Origin: Nocardia flavorosea
Lineage (GTDB): Bacteria; Actinomycetota; Actinomycetes; Mycobacteriales; Mycobacteriaceae
Direction: 5' to 3'
NCBI RefSeq assembly: GCF_015477805.1
Contig: NZ_JADLQL010000004.1
Location: forward strand, 310,001 to 374,000
DNA length: 64,000 bases
In this document: positions 25,499 to 34,698 of the stretch, one piece after another
Layout: the number at the start of each line of letters is the position of its first letter
How positions within the stretch are numbered: position 1 is the first letter of the stretch
Notes under the pieces: generated by a model
The model's input: the letters and a program-made list of their open reading frames with translations, nothing else
The model's database searches: none
What the model was told of the DNA's origin: nothing
Made by a program: the position numbers and the translations under genes

Positions 25499-26074
25499 TC
25501 AATCCTGGGGTACGGCCACGGCGTCGGTGACGAAGACCAGTGTCTCGTTCGGCGCCACCCCGTTGCCGCCGGCGCCGTAGCCCAGATCCGGCGGGATGAT
25601 CAGCAACCGGCGGGCGCCCTGCTGGACACCTTCGAGTCCCTGCTCCCAGCCGGGGATGACCATGCCGGAGCCCAGGGTCAGCTCGAAGGGTTCACCGCGA
25701 TCGAAGGACGAATCCAGCTTCTGCTTGTCCGACCAGGTGACCAGGGCATAGTTCATCGTCAGCTGATCGCCGGCGGCCGCGCCCGGCCCCGAGCCGGGAA
25801 CCAGATCCTTCACCACCAGTTGTTTCGGCGGATCGCAGTCGTCGGGGACGGTGATCTCGGGTACCTCACCGAAGCCACCGGTGACGCCGATGTCGTCGGC
25901 GGTGCATTCGCGGCCGTTGGACGCGGTCGGCGCACCCTGGGCGGGGGCGCTCATCGGCGCGGCCGCCGATGTCGTGGCGGTGGTCTCGGAAGCTTGGCCC
26001 GAACCGCATCCGCTGAGCCCGAACGCGGCCGCTCCGACAGCGGCGACCGCGATGATCCTGCCGAATATCTGCAT
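25499..26074 (-). CDS. Lipoprotein FKBP-type peptidyl-prolyl isomerase
   Basis: 191 residues. Signal peptide with lipobox LSGC, then a Ser/Thr/Ala-rich linker, then an FKBP domain (about residues 85-190): VVKDLVPGSGPGAAAGDQLTMNY, DSSFDRGEPFELTLGSGMVIPGWEQGLEG, RRLLIIPPDLGYG. Expected to catalyse prolyl isomerisation of exported proteins on the outer face of the membrane. It lies just upstream of tig, another FKBP-fold protein, and next to the Clp genes, giving a protein-folding neighbourhood, but terminators show it is a separate transcript. Confidence 0.88.
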   Translation of the reverse strand: MQIFGRIIAVAAVGAAAFGLSGCGSGQASETTATTSAAAPMSAPAQGAPTASNGRECTADDIGVTGGFGEVPEITVPDDCDPPKQLVVKDLVPGSGPGAAAGDQLTMNYALVTWSDKQKLDSSFDRGEPFELTLGSGMVIPGWEQGLEGVQQGARRLLIIPPDLGYGAGGNGVAPNETLVFVTDAVAVPQD

Positions 26075-26303
26075 CCGCCGAGCTTATGGTGTGCGACCGG
26101 CGGCGCGCGAAGCCCCCTCGGCGGGCCTCTCGGTTATCGGCCGTTTTCGCGGGTATGCCGCGGGTGCAAACGCACAGATCTCGCTACCGCGGCCCGCACG
26201 CGGGAACCGGCCCTGAGTCGGCACACCGCCAGCTATCGTTGGTGACGTCCGCACCCGCGTGCGGATTGCCCGGCGCGACCACGACCTCCAGGAGGTTCGG
26301 CGT

Positions 26304-28766
26304 ATGACGCAGTTGGCAAGTGCAGGTGGGGATACCGCTGCCGACAATATGGGTGGTGACGGGGGCGAATCGATCGCTCCCCGCCCCTATGTGCTGTCCG
26401 CGGCGGCGCGGGGTCCGCTCGACGCGGACGAGCTGGAAACCCTGGACGCGTGGTGGCGGGCGGCCAATTATCTGTCGGTCGGGCAGATCTATCTGATGGC
26501 CAATCCGTTGGTGCGCGAACCGCTGGCACCCGAACACGTCAAACCTCGGCTGCTCGGGCATTTCGGTACCGTGCCGGGGCTGAATCTGGTGTGGGTGCAC
26601 GCCAACCGGGCGATTACGGCACGCGATCTGGACGCGGTGTTCGTGGCCGGCCCCGGGCACGGCGGGCCGGGGCCGAATGCGTGCGCCTGGCTGGAAGGTA
26701 CCTATTCGGAGCTCTACAGCCATGTACCGCGCGACGCGGAGGGCATGCGAGCATTGTTCGCGCAGTTCTCCTTCCCCGGCGGGGTGCCGAGCCACTGCGC
26801 GCCGGAAACACCCGGCTCGTTCCACGAGGGCGGCGAACTGGGCTATTCGCTACTGCACGCGTTCGGTGCCGCACTGGACAACCCGCATCTGACGGTGTTC
26901 TGCGTAATAGGTGACGGGGAGGCCGAAACCGGGCCGCTGGCGGGCAGTTGGCATGCGAACAAGTTCCTGAACCCGGCCCGCGACGGCGCGGTGCTGCCGA
27001 TTCTGGCGCTGAACGAATACAAGATCGCCAACCCGACCCTGCTGGCGCGGATCCCGGAAGACGAACTCTGTTCGCTGCTGCGGGGCAACGGGTACGAACC
27101 GCTGATCGTCGCCGGCAGCGAACCCGCACAGGTCCATCAGGATCTGGCCGCCGCCATGGACGCCTGCCTGGAGCGGATCGCGCAGATCCAGCGCGCCGCC
27201 CGCGACGGGACCGATACCGCCCGCCCGCACTGGCCGATGATCGTGCTGCGCACCCCCAAGGGCTGGACCGGGCCGCCGCAGGTCGACGGCGAACCGGTGG
27301 AGGGCACTTTCCGCGCGCATCAGGTGCCGTTGCCCGCGGCCCGCCAGGATGCCGGGCATCGAGCGGTGCTCGAGCAGTGGCTACGGTCCTATCGCCCGGA
27401 GGAGCTGTTCGACGAGGCCGGCACTCCGGTTTCGGAATTGCGCCGGCTGGTGCCGGTGGGGGCGAAGCGGATGAGCGCGAACCCGGTGGCCAACGGCGGC
27501 GAACTGGTCCGCGACCTGCGGCTACCCGATTGGCGCGACTATGCGGTGGATGTTCCCGAGCCCGGGCGCACCAGCCACGAAGCGACCCGCGTCCTGGGAG
27601 GCTGGCTCCGCGCCGTCACCGAACTCAATCCGGACAACTTCCTGACCTTCGCCCCCGACGAACTGGCCAGCAACCGGTTACAGGACATTCTCACGGTCAC
27701 CGGCCGCAACTGGCAGGCCGAGATCGGCCCCTACGATATGAAACTGGACCGCACCGGCCGCGTGATCGAAGTGCTGTCGGAGCATATGTGCCAGGGTCTG
27801 CTGGAGGGATATCTGCTGACCGGCCGGCACGGTGTGTTCACCTGCTACGAGGCCTTCGTCCATATCGTCGACGCGATGTTCAACCAGCACGCCAAATGGC
27901 TCGACGCCAGTGCCGAGGTGCCATGGCGGCGCCCGTTGGCGAGCCTGAACTATCTGCTGTCCTCGCATGTCTGGCGGCAGGACCACAACGGCTTCACCCA
28001 TCAGGATCCCGGTTTCCTCGATGTGGTGCTGAACAAGAAACCCGAGATCGTGCGGGTGTATCTGCCACCGGACGCGAATACGCTGCTGTCGGTCTACGAC
28101 CACTGCCTGCGCTCGCGGCACTACGTGAACGTGGTGGTGGCGGGTAAACAGCCGCAGGCGGATTGGCTGTCGGCCACCGATGCCGCGCTGCACTGCGCCC
28201 GCGGTATCGGAATCTGGGAGTGGGCGGGCAACCGCGACGAACCCGCCACCACCCCGGATGTGGTGCTGGCCTGCGCCGGCGATGTCCCGACCCTGGAAAC
28301 TCTCGCCGCGGCCTCGATCCTGCGCGAGAGACTGCCCTGGCTCCGGGTGCGGGTGGTGAACGTGGTGGACCTGATGCGGCTGCTGCCGAGCGAGGAACAT
28401 CCGCACGGGCTGCCCGACAGCGAATTCGACACCCTGTTCACCCGGGATTCCCCGGTGATCTTCGCCTTCCACGGATATCCGTGGCTGATCCACCGGCTCA
28501 CCTACCGCCGCACCAACCACAGCGGTCTGCATGTCCGGGGCTACAAGGAACAGGGCACCACCACAACCCCCTTCGATATGGTCATGCTCAACGATCTCGA
28601 CCGCTACCACCTGGTGATGGATGTGATCGATCGGGTGCCGGCGCTACGGCAGCAGGCGGCCGGGTTGCGCCAGGACATGGTGGACGCCCGGCTACGAGCC
28701 CGGACCTGGACTCGCCGGCACGGGGAGGATATTCCCGAGGTGGCGAACTGGCGCTGGCCCGAGTAG
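26304..28766 (+). CDS. xfp: Xylulose-5-phosphate/fructose-6-phosphate phosphoketolase
   Basis: Thiamine diphosphate enzyme cleaving xylulose-5-P or fructose-6-P with phosphate to acetyl-phosphate plus a C3 or C4 sugar phosphate. 820 residues, normal length. Visible marks: YLMANPLVREPLAPEHVKPR, HFGTVPGLN, GPGHGGPG, the TPP-binding GDGEAETGPLAGSWH (from residue 203), the EGMG-type central domain with LLEGYLLTGRHGVF, and the C-terminal RYHLVMDVIDRVP. AGGAGG is well placed before the ATG. Ends 88 bases before hen1 in the same direction, so co-transcription is possible, though no functional link is known. Confidence 0.95.
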   Translation: MTQLASAGGDTAADNMGGDGGESIAPRPYVLSAAARGPLDADELETLDAWWRAANYLSVGQIYLMANPLVREPLAPEHVKPRLLGHFGTVPGLNLVWVHANRAITARDLDAVFVAGPGHGGPGPNACAWLEGTYSELYSHVPRDAEGMRALFAQFSFPGGVPSHCAPETPGSFHEGGELGYSLLHAFGAALDNPHLTVFCVIGDGEAETGPLAGSWHANKFLNPARDGAVLPILALNEYKIANPTLLARIPEDELCSLLRGNGYEPLIVAGSEPAQVHQDLAAAMDACLERIAQIQRAARDGTDTARPHWPMIVLRTPKGWTGPPQVDGEPVEGTFRAHQVPLPAARQDAGHRAVLEQWLRSYRPEELFDEAGTPVSELRRLVPVGAKRMSANPVANGGELVRDLRLPDWRDYAVDVPEPGRTSHEATRVLGGWLRAVTELNPDNFLTFAPDELASNRLQDILTVTGRNWQAEIGPYDMKLDRTGRVIEVLSEHMCQGLLEGYLLTGRHGVFTCYEAFVHIVDAMFNQHAKWLDASAEVPWRRPLASLNYLLSSHVWRQDHNGFTHQDPGFLDVVLNKKPEIVRVYLPPDANTLLSVYDHCLRSRHYVNVVVAGKQPQADWLSATDAALHCARGIGIWEWAGNRDEPATTPDVVLACAGDVPTLETLAAASILRERLPWLRVRVVNVVDLMRLLPSEEHPHGLPDSEFDTLFTRDSPVIFAFHGYPWLIHRLTYRRTNHSGLHVRGYKEQGTTTTPFDMVMLNDLDRYHLVMDVIDRVPALRQQAAGLRQDMVDARLRARTWTRRHGEDIPEVANWRWPE

Positions 28767-28854
28767 CCGCCCCCGCCCGACGGCACGTCCAGCGGCAACG
28801 GGGTCGCGTGGAAACTGCCTTGCCGCGCCGGTGCGACTCGGCAACGATCACAGC

Positions 28855-30351
28855 ATGCTGTTGACGATCACCTGCACCCGGGAAGCGGACGGCGCCACGC
28901 CCGCAACCGATCTCGGCTTCTTGCTGCACAAGAACCCCGAGCGGGTGCAGGAATTCGGATTGTCCTACGGCACCGCGCATATGCTCTACCCGCAGGCCAC
29001 CGCGGATCGCTGCACGGCGGCGCTGCTGCTGGAAGTGGACCCGGTGCGGCTGGTCCGCGGCCGTGCCAGGGGGCCGCAGTCCTTCGCTCTCGGCCAGTAT
29101 GTGAACGACCGGCCGTATGCCGCCTCGTCGCTGATGTCGGTGGCGATCGGCACGGTTTTCCGCAGCGCCCTGCGCGGTGACTGCCCCCAGCGCCCGGAAC
29201 TGGCCCGCACCCCCTTGCCGTTGCGGCTGGAACTTCCCGCCCTCGGCTGCCGGGGCGGACCCGAACTCGCCGAACGGATCTTCGCCCCGCTCGGCTGGTC
29301 GGTCGACGCCACACCGCTGCCCCTCGATCCGGCCTTCCCCGAATGGGGCGATTCGGCCCATCTCCGCCTGGTGCTGACGGGAACGGCGCGACTGGCCGAC
29401 GCACTCAACCACCTCTATGTGCTGCTGCCCGTCCTCGACGGCGCCAAGCACTATTGGCTCGACAACGACGAGGTCGACAAACTGCTTCGGGCCGGCGGCG
29501 CCTGGCTGGCGGCCCACCCGGAGCGCGATTGGATCACCCGCCGTTATCTGGCCCGGCGTCAGTCGCTGGTCCGCACGGCGCTGGCCCGGCTGGCCGAACT
29601 CGACGACTCCGACCCGGAAGAGCTCGGCGCAGTCGACGAGGCCCCGCAGACCAGCGAGGCAGTGGCCGAACCGGACACCATGACACCTCATACCACCGAC
29701 GGGAACGGCGAGCAGCCCGAGCCGTCGCTGGCGGTGCAGCGGCGGGCCGCGGTGGTCGCCGCGCTGCGGGATGCCGGTGCCGGCCGGGTCCTCGACCTCG
29801 GCTGCGGCGAAGGCGCGCTACTGCGCGAGCTGCTGGCCGACAGCTACTTCCAAGAGATCGTGGGCGTGGATGTCTCCACCCGGGCGCTGTCGATCGCTCG
29901 TCGCCGATTGCGTCTCGATCGCCTGCCGGACGGGGTCGCGCGCAGACTCACATTGCGGCAGGGATCGCTCACCTATACCGACAGCACCCTGCGCGGGTTC
30001 GACGCGGCCGTGCTGATGGAGGTCATCGAACATATCGATCTGCCACGGTTGCCTGTGGTCGAGTACGTCGTCTTCGGGGCGGCGGCACCGCAGTCGGTCG
30101 TGGTGACCACACCCAATTCCGAATACAACGTCCGGTACGAGACGCTGCCGGCAGGCACATTCCGGCACAACGACCACCGTTTCGAATGGACCCGGGCGGA
30201 ATTCCGGTCGTGGGCGGAACGGGTCGCCGATAACTACGGCTACGCAGTGCGGTTCGAACCGGTCGGCAACCCCGATCCCGAGGTCGGACCGCCGACCCAG
30301 CTCGCGGTGTTCACCCGCGCCCGCACCGCAGCCGAAGGAGACTCACAGTGA
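28855..30351 (+). CDS. hen1: RNA 3'-terminal ribose 2'-O-methyltransferase Hen1
   Basis: Methylates the 2'-OH at the 3' end of cleaved RNA before ligation, so the repaired site cannot be cut again; works in a heterotetramer with Pnkp. 498 residues: an N-terminal bacterial Hen1 domain that activates the Pnkp ligase (LLTITCTREADGATPATDLG, LHKNPERVQEFGLSYG), an acidic linker near residues 255-290, then the SAM methyltransferase (LDLGCGEGALLREL from residue 312, metal-binding EVIEH at about 388 and HNDHRFEW). The weak ribosome site is noted. Its stop overlaps the pnkp start as GTGA, so the two subunits are made together. Confidence 0.95.
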   Translation: MLLTITCTREADGATPATDLGFLLHKNPERVQEFGLSYGTAHMLYPQATADRCTAALLLEVDPVRLVRGRARGPQSFALGQYVNDRPYAASSLMSVAIGTVFRSALRGDCPQRPELARTPLPLRLELPALGCRGGPELAERIFAPLGWSVDATPLPLDPAFPEWGDSAHLRLVLTGTARLADALNHLYVLLPVLDGAKHYWLDNDEVDKLLRAGGAWLAAHPERDWITRRYLARRQSLVRTALARLAELDDSDPEELGAVDEAPQTSEAVAEPDTMTPHTTDGNGEQPEPSLAVQRRAAVVAALRDAGAGRVLDLGCGEGALLRELLADSYFQEIVGVDVSTRALSIARRRLRLDRLPDGVARRLTLRQGSLTYTDSTLRGFDAAVLMEVIEHIDLPRLPVVEYVVFGAAAPQSVVVTTPNSEYNVRYETLPAGTFRHNDHRFEWTRAEFRSWAERVADNYGYAVRFEPVGNPDPEVGPPTQLAVFTRARTAAEGDSQ

Positions 30352-33119
30352 CCGATCTCGCCGTACCGGATCTGTGCCTGGTGGTGCTCATCGGTTGCAC
30401 CGGATCGGGCAAATCGACCTTCGCCCGTACCCATTTCCCGCCGACCGCGGTGATCTCCTCCGATTTCTGCCGCGGACTGGTGAGCGACGACGAGAACGAC
30501 CAGTCGGCGACACCGGAGGCATTCGCGCTGCTGCACCATATCGTCGGGGTGCGGTTGCGGCGCGGGTTGCGGACCGTGGTCGATGCCACCAATGTGCAGC
30601 CGGGCGCCCGCAAGGAGCTCATCGCGCTCGCCCGGAATCATGATGTGCTGCCGGTGGCGATCGTGCTGGACGTCCCCGACTCGGTATGTCTGGAACGGAA
30701 CGCGCGGCGGCCGGACCGCGCCGCGCTGGGCGCCCACGTGGTGCACCGCCAGCAACGTGAGCTGCGGCGGGGGCTGCGCGGACTGGAACGCGAGGGGTTC
30801 CGGCGGGTCCACACCCTGCGCGGCGCCGATGAGATCGCCGCGGCGCGGATCGTGGACGAACGCCTGTGGAACGACCGCCGCGATCTCACCGGGCCGTTCG
30901 ATGTGATCGGCGATATCCACGGCTGCCGCGCGGAACTGGAAACCCTGCTCGGCACTCTCGGTTACCTGATCGACCGCGACGAGGCCGGCCGGGCGGTGGG
31001 CGCCCGCCACCCCGGGGGCCGGACCGCGGTTTTCGTCGGCGACCTGGTCGATCGTGGCCCCGACACACCGGGAGTGCTGCGTCTGGTGATGGGTATGGTC
31101 GCCTCCGGTGACGCACTGTGCGTCACCGGTAACCACGAGAACAAACTGGTGCGCGCGCTGGCCGGCCGGAAAGTGAAACCGACTCACGGACTCGCCGAAT
31201 CGCTGGCTCAGCTCGCGGCCGAGAACGACGGGTTCCGTGCCGCCGCGCTGGAGTTCTGCCGGGGTCTGGTCAGCCACTACGTACTCGACGGCGGACAGCT
31301 GGTGGTGGCGCACGCGGGCCTGAAGCAGGAGTATCACGGCCGTTCCTCCGGACGGGTCCGGTCTTTCGCCATGTACGGCGAAACCACCGGGGAAACCGAC
31401 GAGTTCGGGCTGCCGGTGCGCTACCCGTGGGCGGAGGAGTATCGCGGCCGGGCGACCGTGCTGTACGGGCACACCCCCGTCGCGGACCTGCGGTGGGTGA
31501 ACAACACTCTGTGCCTGGACACCGGCGTGGTCTTCGGTGGACAGCTGTCGGCGCTACGATATCCGGAGCGGGAGACGGTCTCGGTACCGGCCGAACAGGT
31601 GTGGTACGAACCGATCCGGCCGCTCGCGCCGGTCGCCGGCGCAGCGGCGGACGGGCTCACCAACCGTGATCCCGGCATCCTCGACCTCGACGATGTGCTC
31701 GGCCGCCGCGTGGTCGACACTCGCCACCACGGACGGGTCACGGTCCAGCAGGAGAACGCGAGCGCGGCACTCGAGGTGATGAGCCGGTTCGCCGTGGACC
31801 CGCGCTGGCTGGTCTATCTACCGCCGACCATGGCTCCGTGCGCCACGTCCGACTTGACCGGCTACCTCGAGCACCCGGCGGAAGCGTTCGAATACTTCCG
31901 TGGCGAGGGCGTGACGCGGGTGGTGTGCGAGGAGAAGCATATGGGGTCGCGAGCGGTGATCCTGTTGGCTCGCGATGCGGAGTCCGCGGCCCGGAGGTTC
32001 GGGGCGGTACCGGGCACCGGCATGATCTACACCCGCACGGGACGGCCGTTCTTCGACGAACCGTCCCGGACCGAAGCCGTACTCGCCCGGATCCGCGCGG
32101 CCGCCGAAACCGCCGGTCTGTTCGATGAATTGGATACCGACTGGCTCCTGCTCGACACCGAGATCATGCCCTGGTCGGTGAAGGCGGAACAACTGCTGCG
32201 CAACCAGTACGCGGCGGTCGGCGCGGCGGCGCGGGCTTCGGTCGATACGGCCTCCGAGGTGCTGGCGGCGGTGGCCGCCCGCGGGCAGGATGTCGACCGG
32301 CTCCGGGCCCGGATGTCCGGCCGCTCCGCCGATATCGAGGCTTTCACCCGCGCCTACGGGCACTACTGCCGCCCCGTCGACGGACTCGCCGGGTTGCAGG
32401 TGGCGCCGTTCGGACTACTGGCCGGTGAGGGCGCGAACTACGCCACCCGCGACCATCACTGGCAGCTGAGTCTGCTCGACCGCCTGGTCGCCGCCGATCC
32501 GGAGCTGCTGACCGCCACCCGGCGGATGACCGTCGACCTCACCGATCCCGGCAGCGCGGAGGCCGCCACCGCGTGGTGGCTTTCGCTGACCGGGAACGGC
32601 GGCGAAGGCATGGTGGTCAAACCGGTGGATGCCCTGGTGCACACGACTGCGAAATCCCGCGCCCGCGCCGCGGACACGGGCAGCCGGAGCGATACCGGCA
32701 CCGCGACCACCATGGACGACGCCGGCCCCGCAGACCATGTGGACGACGAGGCGGCCTGCGAGGTGGAATCGGGCAGTGATCGCCGGCCGAGCGGCCGTGA
32801 CTCGATCGGGGAACGCTCGGTCGTGCCGGGAAGGCGGGAGACCGGCGCACCGGCGGGCCGGCTCGTACAGCCGGGGGTCAAGTGTCGCGGGCCGGAGTAT
32901 CTGCGGATCGTCTACGGCCCCGAATATCTGCAACCGGAGAACCTGCGGCGGCTGCGGTCCCGGGGGCTGGGCCGCAAGCGTGCGCTGGCGCTGCGTGAGT
33001 ACGCGCTGGGCTTGGAAGCGCTGGATCGTCTCGCGGCCGGGGATCCGCTGTGGCGGGTGCACGAGGCAGTGTTCGCGGTGCTGGCCCTCGAATCCGAACC
33101 GGTCGATCCGCGACTCTAG
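30348..33119 (+). CDS. pnkp: Polynucleotide kinase-phosphatase-ligase Pnkp
   Basis: End-healing and sealing enzyme of the bacterial Pnkp/Hen1 RNA repair system. 923 residues: 5' kinase (P-loop GCTGSGKST near residue 16), metallophosphatase (DVIGDIHGC, GDLVDRGPDT, GNHENKL), and ATP-dependent ligase with nucleotidyl lysine Lys530 in EEKHMGSRAV. Start GTG 30348-30350 with AGGAG upstream. The ligase C-terminus carries an odd insert: about 72 residues (765-836), rich in Ala, Asp, Ser and Gly, split the conserved VVKP segment from GRLVQPGVKCRGPEYLR. The rest of the C-terminus (VLALESEPVDPRL) is intact and the reading frame stays open, so it is an insertion, not a break. Confidence 0.95.
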   Translation: MTDLAVPDLCLVVLIGCTGSGKSTFARTHFPPTAVISSDFCRGLVSDDENDQSATPEAFALLHHIVGVRLRRGLRTVVDATNVQPGARKELIALARNHDVLPVAIVLDVPDSVCLERNARRPDRAALGAHVVHRQQRELRRGLRGLEREGFRRVHTLRGADEIAAARIVDERLWNDRRDLTGPFDVIGDIHGCRAELETLLGTLGYLIDRDEAGRAVGARHPGGRTAVFVGDLVDRGPDTPGVLRLVMGMVASGDALCVTGNHENKLVRALAGRKVKPTHGLAESLAQLAAENDGFRAAALEFCRGLVSHYVLDGGQLVVAHAGLKQEYHGRSSGRVRSFAMYGETTGETDEFGLPVRYPWAEEYRGRATVLYGHTPVADLRWVNNTLCLDTGVVFGGQLSALRYPERETVSVPAEQVWYEPIRPLAPVAGAAADGLTNRDPGILDLDDVLGRRVVDTRHHGRVTVQQENASAALEVMSRFAVDPRWLVYLPPTMAPCATSDLTGYLEHPAEAFEYFRGEGVTRVVCEEKHMGSRAVILLARDAESAARRFGAVPGTGMIYTRTGRPFFDEPSRTEAVLARIRAAAETAGLFDELDTDWLLLDTEIMPWSVKAEQLLRNQYAAVGAAARASVDTASEVLAAVAARGQDVDRLRARMSGRSADIEAFTRAYGHYCRPVDGLAGLQVAPFGLLAGEGANYATRDHHWQLSLLDRLVAADPELLTATRRMTVDLTDPGSAEAATAWWLSLTGNGGEGMVVKPVDALVHTTAKSRARAADTGSRSDTGTATTMDDAGPADHVDDEAACEVESGSDRRPSGRDSIGERSVVPGRRETGAPAGRLVQPGVKCRGPEYLRIVYGPEYLQPENLRRLRSRGLGRKRALALREYALGLEALDRLAAGDPLWRVHEAVFAVLALESEPVDPRL

Positions 33120-33276
33120 GTGTTCACGGCCGCGGCATTCTTTTCCGTGGCGCGTGCCCCGGTTGCCCACTGGCGCCTCCAGCATCGGCACAGCGGCCTT
33201 CGGCGGGAGCCCGGGCCTCGCCCAGCCCTTCCCAATCACGGGAAATAACCCCGCATATATCCGAACACTCGTGTAC

Positions 33277-33298
33277 CGTACCGTTAAACAGCGGCACA
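33277..33298 (+). promoter_or_regulatory. Copy 1 of the TACCGYTA palindromic operator
   Basis: Half-sites CGTACCGTTA and CAGCGGCACA around a 2-base centre; imperfect palindrome matching copies at 39860 and 46125. It is followed directly by an AT-rich stretch (CACATAAAAC) that could hold the -10 box, about 70 bases before the secreted peptide ATG. Same placement relative to the promoter as in the other two copies. Confidence 0.6.
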
Positions 33299-33368
33299 TA
33301 AAACTACGGACCCACACACGACGATTCGCCGTAGAAGTTCTATACCGCCCGACGGAACGGAAACCATC

Positions 33369-33677
33369 ATGACCATCGCCCGCACCTACGGACTGGTAAA
33401 GAAAATGGCCGCGGCGGCCGCCTTGACCGGCGCACTCGTCCTCGCACCGGCAACCCTGACGGCAACGGCCGCCCAGGCCGACGTCGGCCACAGCACCCGC
33501 GGTGATTCACACCCGGGTAACGGCACATACAACGACACCCACGCGATTCCCGCCGACACCAGCAATCGCAGCGAGCCCGTGCACGCGATCCCGGCACAGC
33601 GCGGCGAAACCTACGACGGCGACGGGGTCATGCACGATATCTGTGCGTACAAGCCCTACTTCTACGCCTGCCGCTGA
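33369..33677 (+). CDS. Small secreted peptide with a C-terminal Cys loop
   Basis: 102 residues, no family recognised. Signal peptide: basic start, hydrophobic core AAAAALTGALVLAPATL, cleavage predicted after AQA at residue 37. The 65-residue mature part is hydrophilic, rich in His, Asp, Gly and Thr, with a repeated HAIPA motif (THAIPADTS and VHAIPAQRG), and ends in an aromatic loop CAYKPYFYAC flanked by Cys92 and Cys101, which could form a disulfide. Such a build would suit a secreted effector, inhibitor or signal peptide, but this is conjecture. Shares an operator type with the amino-acid permease and glutamate dehydrogenase genes. Confidence 0.7.
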   Translation: MTIARTYGLVKKMAAAAALTGALVLAPATLTATAAQADVGHSTRGDSHPGNGTYNDTHAIPADTSNRSEPVHAIPAQRGETYDGDGVMHDICAYKPYFYACR

Positions 33678-33855
33678 CCTGTCCCGGCGAACCCGCGAAC
33701 CCACCCTGATACGGCAAGACTGGAACGAGATCCGCAACCGGCCGGTGCTCCGCCACGATGCCGAGGGGCTGCGCCCATACAGCTTCGTCCACCACGCCCG
33801 GCGACCTGGACTGATTCTGTCGCCGCCGCTGGGAACCGGTTCCAGCCGCGAGGTA

Positions 33856-34611
33856 TCAGCCCTCGCCGGGAAGTTCGGCGAGCTCGCTGTCGCTGGCGAT
33901 GTAATGCGCAACGAACCTGGTCACCAGTTCGGAGGCCGCCTTGCCGGGCAAGGTACGTGCCAGTTGTAACTGCCCGGTCAGTTCGGCCAGGTCGTCGGCG
34001 GTGCGCTCGGAGTCCTGGTACTTCTGCCACGCCGTGCGATGGAAGAGATCGACGAAACGGCGCGCCATCCGGTCACACTCGGTTCGCATCCGTTCGAGCT
34101 CACCGAGCACTTCGGCATCGGGAATCCCGGCCGCAGCCAGTTGTTCGGCCACCCGGATCAACTGCTTGTCGGCGGGCCGGTAAGTGGCGGCATCCACAGG
34201 TTCGTACAAACCGGCCGCAACGATACGGGCGAGGCCGTTGGGGACGGCAGCGTAGCGTTCCTGCAGTTCGGTTGCCGGGATCGTCTCCGTGTCGGCTTGC
34301 TGACCGCCCGCGGCCGGTTCACCGGATTCCGCACCGCCCAGCAATGCGCCGACGCCCAGGATATCGCCGAGGTCGTCACCGCGGTCCCATGCCTTGAGCA
34401 GCTCTTTGATCCCGTTCAGCTTGATCCCGCGATCCAGCAGCCTGCTGATCGTGCGCACCCGATTGAGGTGCTCGGGGCTGTAATAACCCGTTCTCCCCTT
34501 GACCTGCGGCGGGGGCAGAACTCCCCGTTCGTGATAAACCCGCAGGCTGCGCACGGTCGTACCGGCGGCGCGCGCCAGCTCGTCGATCGTGTACTCCACA
34601 CCAGCAGCCAT
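33856..34611 (-). CDS. MerR family transcriptional regulator
   Basis: 251 residues. Classic N-terminal winged helix: YTIDELARAAGTTVRSLRVYHERGVLPPP, then VKGRTGYYSPEHLNRVRTI, followed by a long helical C-terminal domain without metal-binding Cys, so an organic effector or partner protein is more likely than a metal. The ATG at 34609-34611 is used; a GTG four codons later is possible. Runs toward the secreted peptide gene and has no divergent target next to it; the next gene (WhiB) is in the same direction 87 bases upstream. Confidence 0.85.
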   Translation of the reverse strand: MAAGVEYTIDELARAAGTTVRSLRVYHERGVLPPPQVKGRTGYYSPEHLNRVRTISRLLDRGIKLNGIKELLKAWDRGDDLGDILGVGALLGGAESGEPAAGGQQADTETIPATELQERYAAVPNGLARIVAAGLYEPVDAATYRPADKQLIRVAEQLAAAGIPDAEVLGELERMRTECDRMARRFVDLFHRTAWQKYQDSERTADDLAELTGQLQLARTLPGKAASELVTRFVAHYIASDSELAELPGEG

Positions 34612-34698
34612 ACATCAAGGAAACCACATCGAAATGATCACGACCTGCGTCGGACACGACTGAAAGGTCCGATTCAACGCTTGTTGGCGTAAGTTTCC

